DNA of 64,000 bases from the NCBI GenBank assembly GCA_030843315.1, contig JAUUPT010000002.1:1-64000 (forward strand), written 5' to 3'. The DNA is from Bacteroidaceae bacterium (lineage in GTDB: Bacteria > Bacteroidota > Bacteroidia > Bacteroidales > Bacteroidaceae). The notes below the pieces were generated by a model that saw only the letters and a list, made by a program, of their open reading frames with translations, searched no databases and was not told the DNA's origin. This document shows positions 63,601 through 64,000 of this stretch, in pieces (the first letter of the stretch is position 1; every line of letters starts with the position of its first letter). The position numbers and the translations under genes were made by a program.

Positions 63601-63752
63601 GCGGCGGCTTCATTCTTGAAAGGAGTGAAGTGCGCGGACATCGGTTCTCTGTTTATCTCGTTGACTTGCGGATTCTGCCACGGCTCGTTATCGGCGAGGG
63701 CGGCGGTGCAAAGCAAGGAGGAGAGAAGGAAGGTATAAAGTTTGGTTTTCAT
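60624..63752 (-). CDS. GH2 beta-galactosidase (LacZ type), secreted
   Basis: A 1042-residue glycoside hydrolase with signal peptide (CTAALAD, about residue 20). N-terminal sugar-binding domain (RRISLDGTWKFLFS, VPGSWELQGFDAPIYT, WVNGELAGYAEDSR), then the GH2 barrel with acid/base Glu in MGNESGYGKHFE (about 475) and nucleophile Glu in LCEYAHAMGNS (about 540), a jelly-roll bgal-small domain and the C-terminal block HPEYTITPHEWKYSFTL. The last residues PITPDPSFP come from an inverted-repeat arm and are not part of the family. Substrates are beta-galactosides. It follows the LysO-type gene by 24 bp. Confidence 0.95.
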   Translation of the reverse strand: MKTKLYTFLLSSLLCTAALADNEPWQNPQVNEINREPMSAHFTPFKNEAAALKQRALPADVRFDVNPATERRISLDGTWKFLFSKNNDLCPKDFQKPGYSTRKWSKIEVPGSWELQGFDAPIYTDTRYPFPANPPYVPADYNPVGAYIREFNVPAGWEGMDIFLDFEGVESAYYVWVNGELAGYAEDSRLPSHFNVTKLLKKGSNKLAVKVFRYSDGSYLEGQDYWKYSGIERSVYLYARPQSRVKDFRMTAELVNGYKDGELKLDVLLHRPKAGETVEVKVMDGEAVAYDRKKSVASATDTLFTIEKMFPDARPWNAETPNTYTLVVSTFDAQGRPLESFTHLFGFRTVEMTNGMQMINGQAVLFKGVNRHEHDAHKGRTVSVATMIHDIQLMKQFNLNAVRNCHYPNNAPWYELCTEFGLYMVSEANIESHGMMDHKDRTLANYPDWELPFMQRMSRMIARDRNVTAIVTWSMGNESGYGKHFETLYDYTKSVDTTRPVQYEGGGYNAKSDIYCPMYARIWRLRQHVNQRDARPLILCEYAHAMGNSVGNFQDYWDLIYKYDQLQGGFIWDWVDQTFAIKDEKGHDIEAFGGDMGFVGIVNDSNFCANGLVAADRSLHPHIYEVKKVLQYIHFEPLAFTANQIKVTNWHDFIGLEGYTLRWAVECDGKTVQSGETDFPAIAPRTSANIELPLKALPADGKEYFLTLRAFTKQAAPLVPKGHEVAIEQWELPSVPVAKATEPVNGTLAVDRNADVLTLKGDNFQIAFSTKSGEMTELAYNGKNLIKEGLQPNFWRPLTDNDIPNGHLERCATWKTAGRDAKLTSIDVKEGNQLATVTATYRMEAQDATLQTTYNIRPNGAVQVTMHFTPGKLALNEMPRLGMRMILPAEYEMMTWLGRGPQENYADRKTGALVGLYNATVWEQYHPYVRAQETANHCDVRWTALRNAAGEGLLVTGEEPLSVSAWNFPMEDIEYRPSQVERRHGGSIEKKDMVWLNIDHLQMGVGGDNTWGAQVHPEYTITPHEWKYSFTLSPITPDPSFP

Positions 63753-63776
63753 ATTTTATCAATTATCAATTATCAA

Positions 63777-64000
63777 CTAAATGGAGCAGAACAATGTCAC
63801 CAGGAACGGCACACTGAAATCTACCACAAATCCGTGGAAAATGGAAACTACTACGAACTGCTGTCCCGCGGTGCGTGTAATGATGGGCAGTGTGGTGTCC
63901 ATCGTCGTGGCGCCTCCGGCAGAGATAGGGGCGAGGTTCCCGAACCAGCGTACCAGTAGCGGTGCAGCCAGCAGTGTCAGTATTTCGCGGGTGATGTTGG
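63777..64000 (-). CDS. lysO: LysO-type lysine exporter, C-terminal part (cut by window edge)
   Basis: The last 74 codons of a gene entering from beyond 64000, ending with TAG at 63777. The translated stretch contains ITREILTLLAAPLLVRWFGNLAP, SAGGATTMDTTLPII and FHGFVVDFSVPFLVTLFCS, matching the C-terminal membrane part of the DUF340/LysO family, which exports lysine from the cell. Two hydrophobic segments are visible. It is followed by the GH2 gene after 24 bp with repeated TTGATAA; they may be co-transcribed. Confidence 0.85.
   Translation of the reverse strand, partial: NITREILTLLAAPLLVRWFGNLAPISAGGATTMDTTLPIITRTAGQQFVVVSIFHGFVVDFSVPFLVTLFCSI

Overview
The window comes from a gut-type Bacteroides (Bacteroidota), though the species cannot be named from the sequence. 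The evidence is a SusC/SusD pair, a hybrid two-component regulator with sensor, kinase, receiver and AraC parts in one chain, many -7 boxes of the Bacteroides form TAnnTTTG (best example at 43666-43696), almost no Shine-Dalgarno sequences, and core genes typical of the phylum.

Layout. 1-732 (-) is the N-terminal half of an LTA-synthase-like phosphotransferase. 993-7061 (+) is a tight six-gene glycan operon: a CDP-glycerol-type phosphotransferase, four family-2-like glycosyltransferases and a WbsX-like protein. It is followed by an MsbA-like ABC exporter (7134-8972). After a repeat-rich gap come RNase HI, a nitroreductase, aroK, speA-argB, and an ECF sigma factor with its probable anti-sigma partner. 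A lipoprotein with a GIN-type beta solenoid, a YgjP-like metallopeptidase and a small membrane protein follow.

18274-38977 is a polysaccharide/ester utilisation locus. It holds two type-B carboxylesterases around a hybrid two-component regulator, SusC, SusD, three esterase-D-like enzymes (two with an N-terminal CBM48-like domain, a tandem duplication) and two GH3 glycosidases. There is no endo-acting glycanase, so the likely substrates are acylated or aromatic-esterified oligosaccharides or glycosides. The regulator/esterase intergenic region carries a four-copy direct-repeat array of about 21 bp period, which looks like an operator.

38978-43700 is an AT-rich accessory stretch with a two-gene cassette (TPM-domain membrane protein plus coiled-coil lipoprotein), a truncated TPR gene fragment and a mosaic of intergenic repeats. 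43764-54160 is a core block: rimP-nusA-infB, then cvpA-sufB-sufC-sufD-sufS. An orphan TPR histidine kinase (-), a membrane pyrophosphatase (+), a GH63-like glucosidase (-), a GH2 beta-galactosidase (-) and the C-terminus of a LysO-type lysine exporter (-) complete the window.

The most interesting non-coding signals are: (a) matching ECF-type promoters (AAC-N16/17-CGTC) before the sigma factor gene and before the GIN lipoprotein gene, which suggest a small autoregulated regulon; (b) the 21-bp operator array in the utilisation locus; (c) a dispersed 250-bp repeat, present twice in opposite orientation, with an exact 22-bp internal period; (d) a 36-bp inverted-repeat element that brackets the start codon of sufS and supplies part of its N-terminus.
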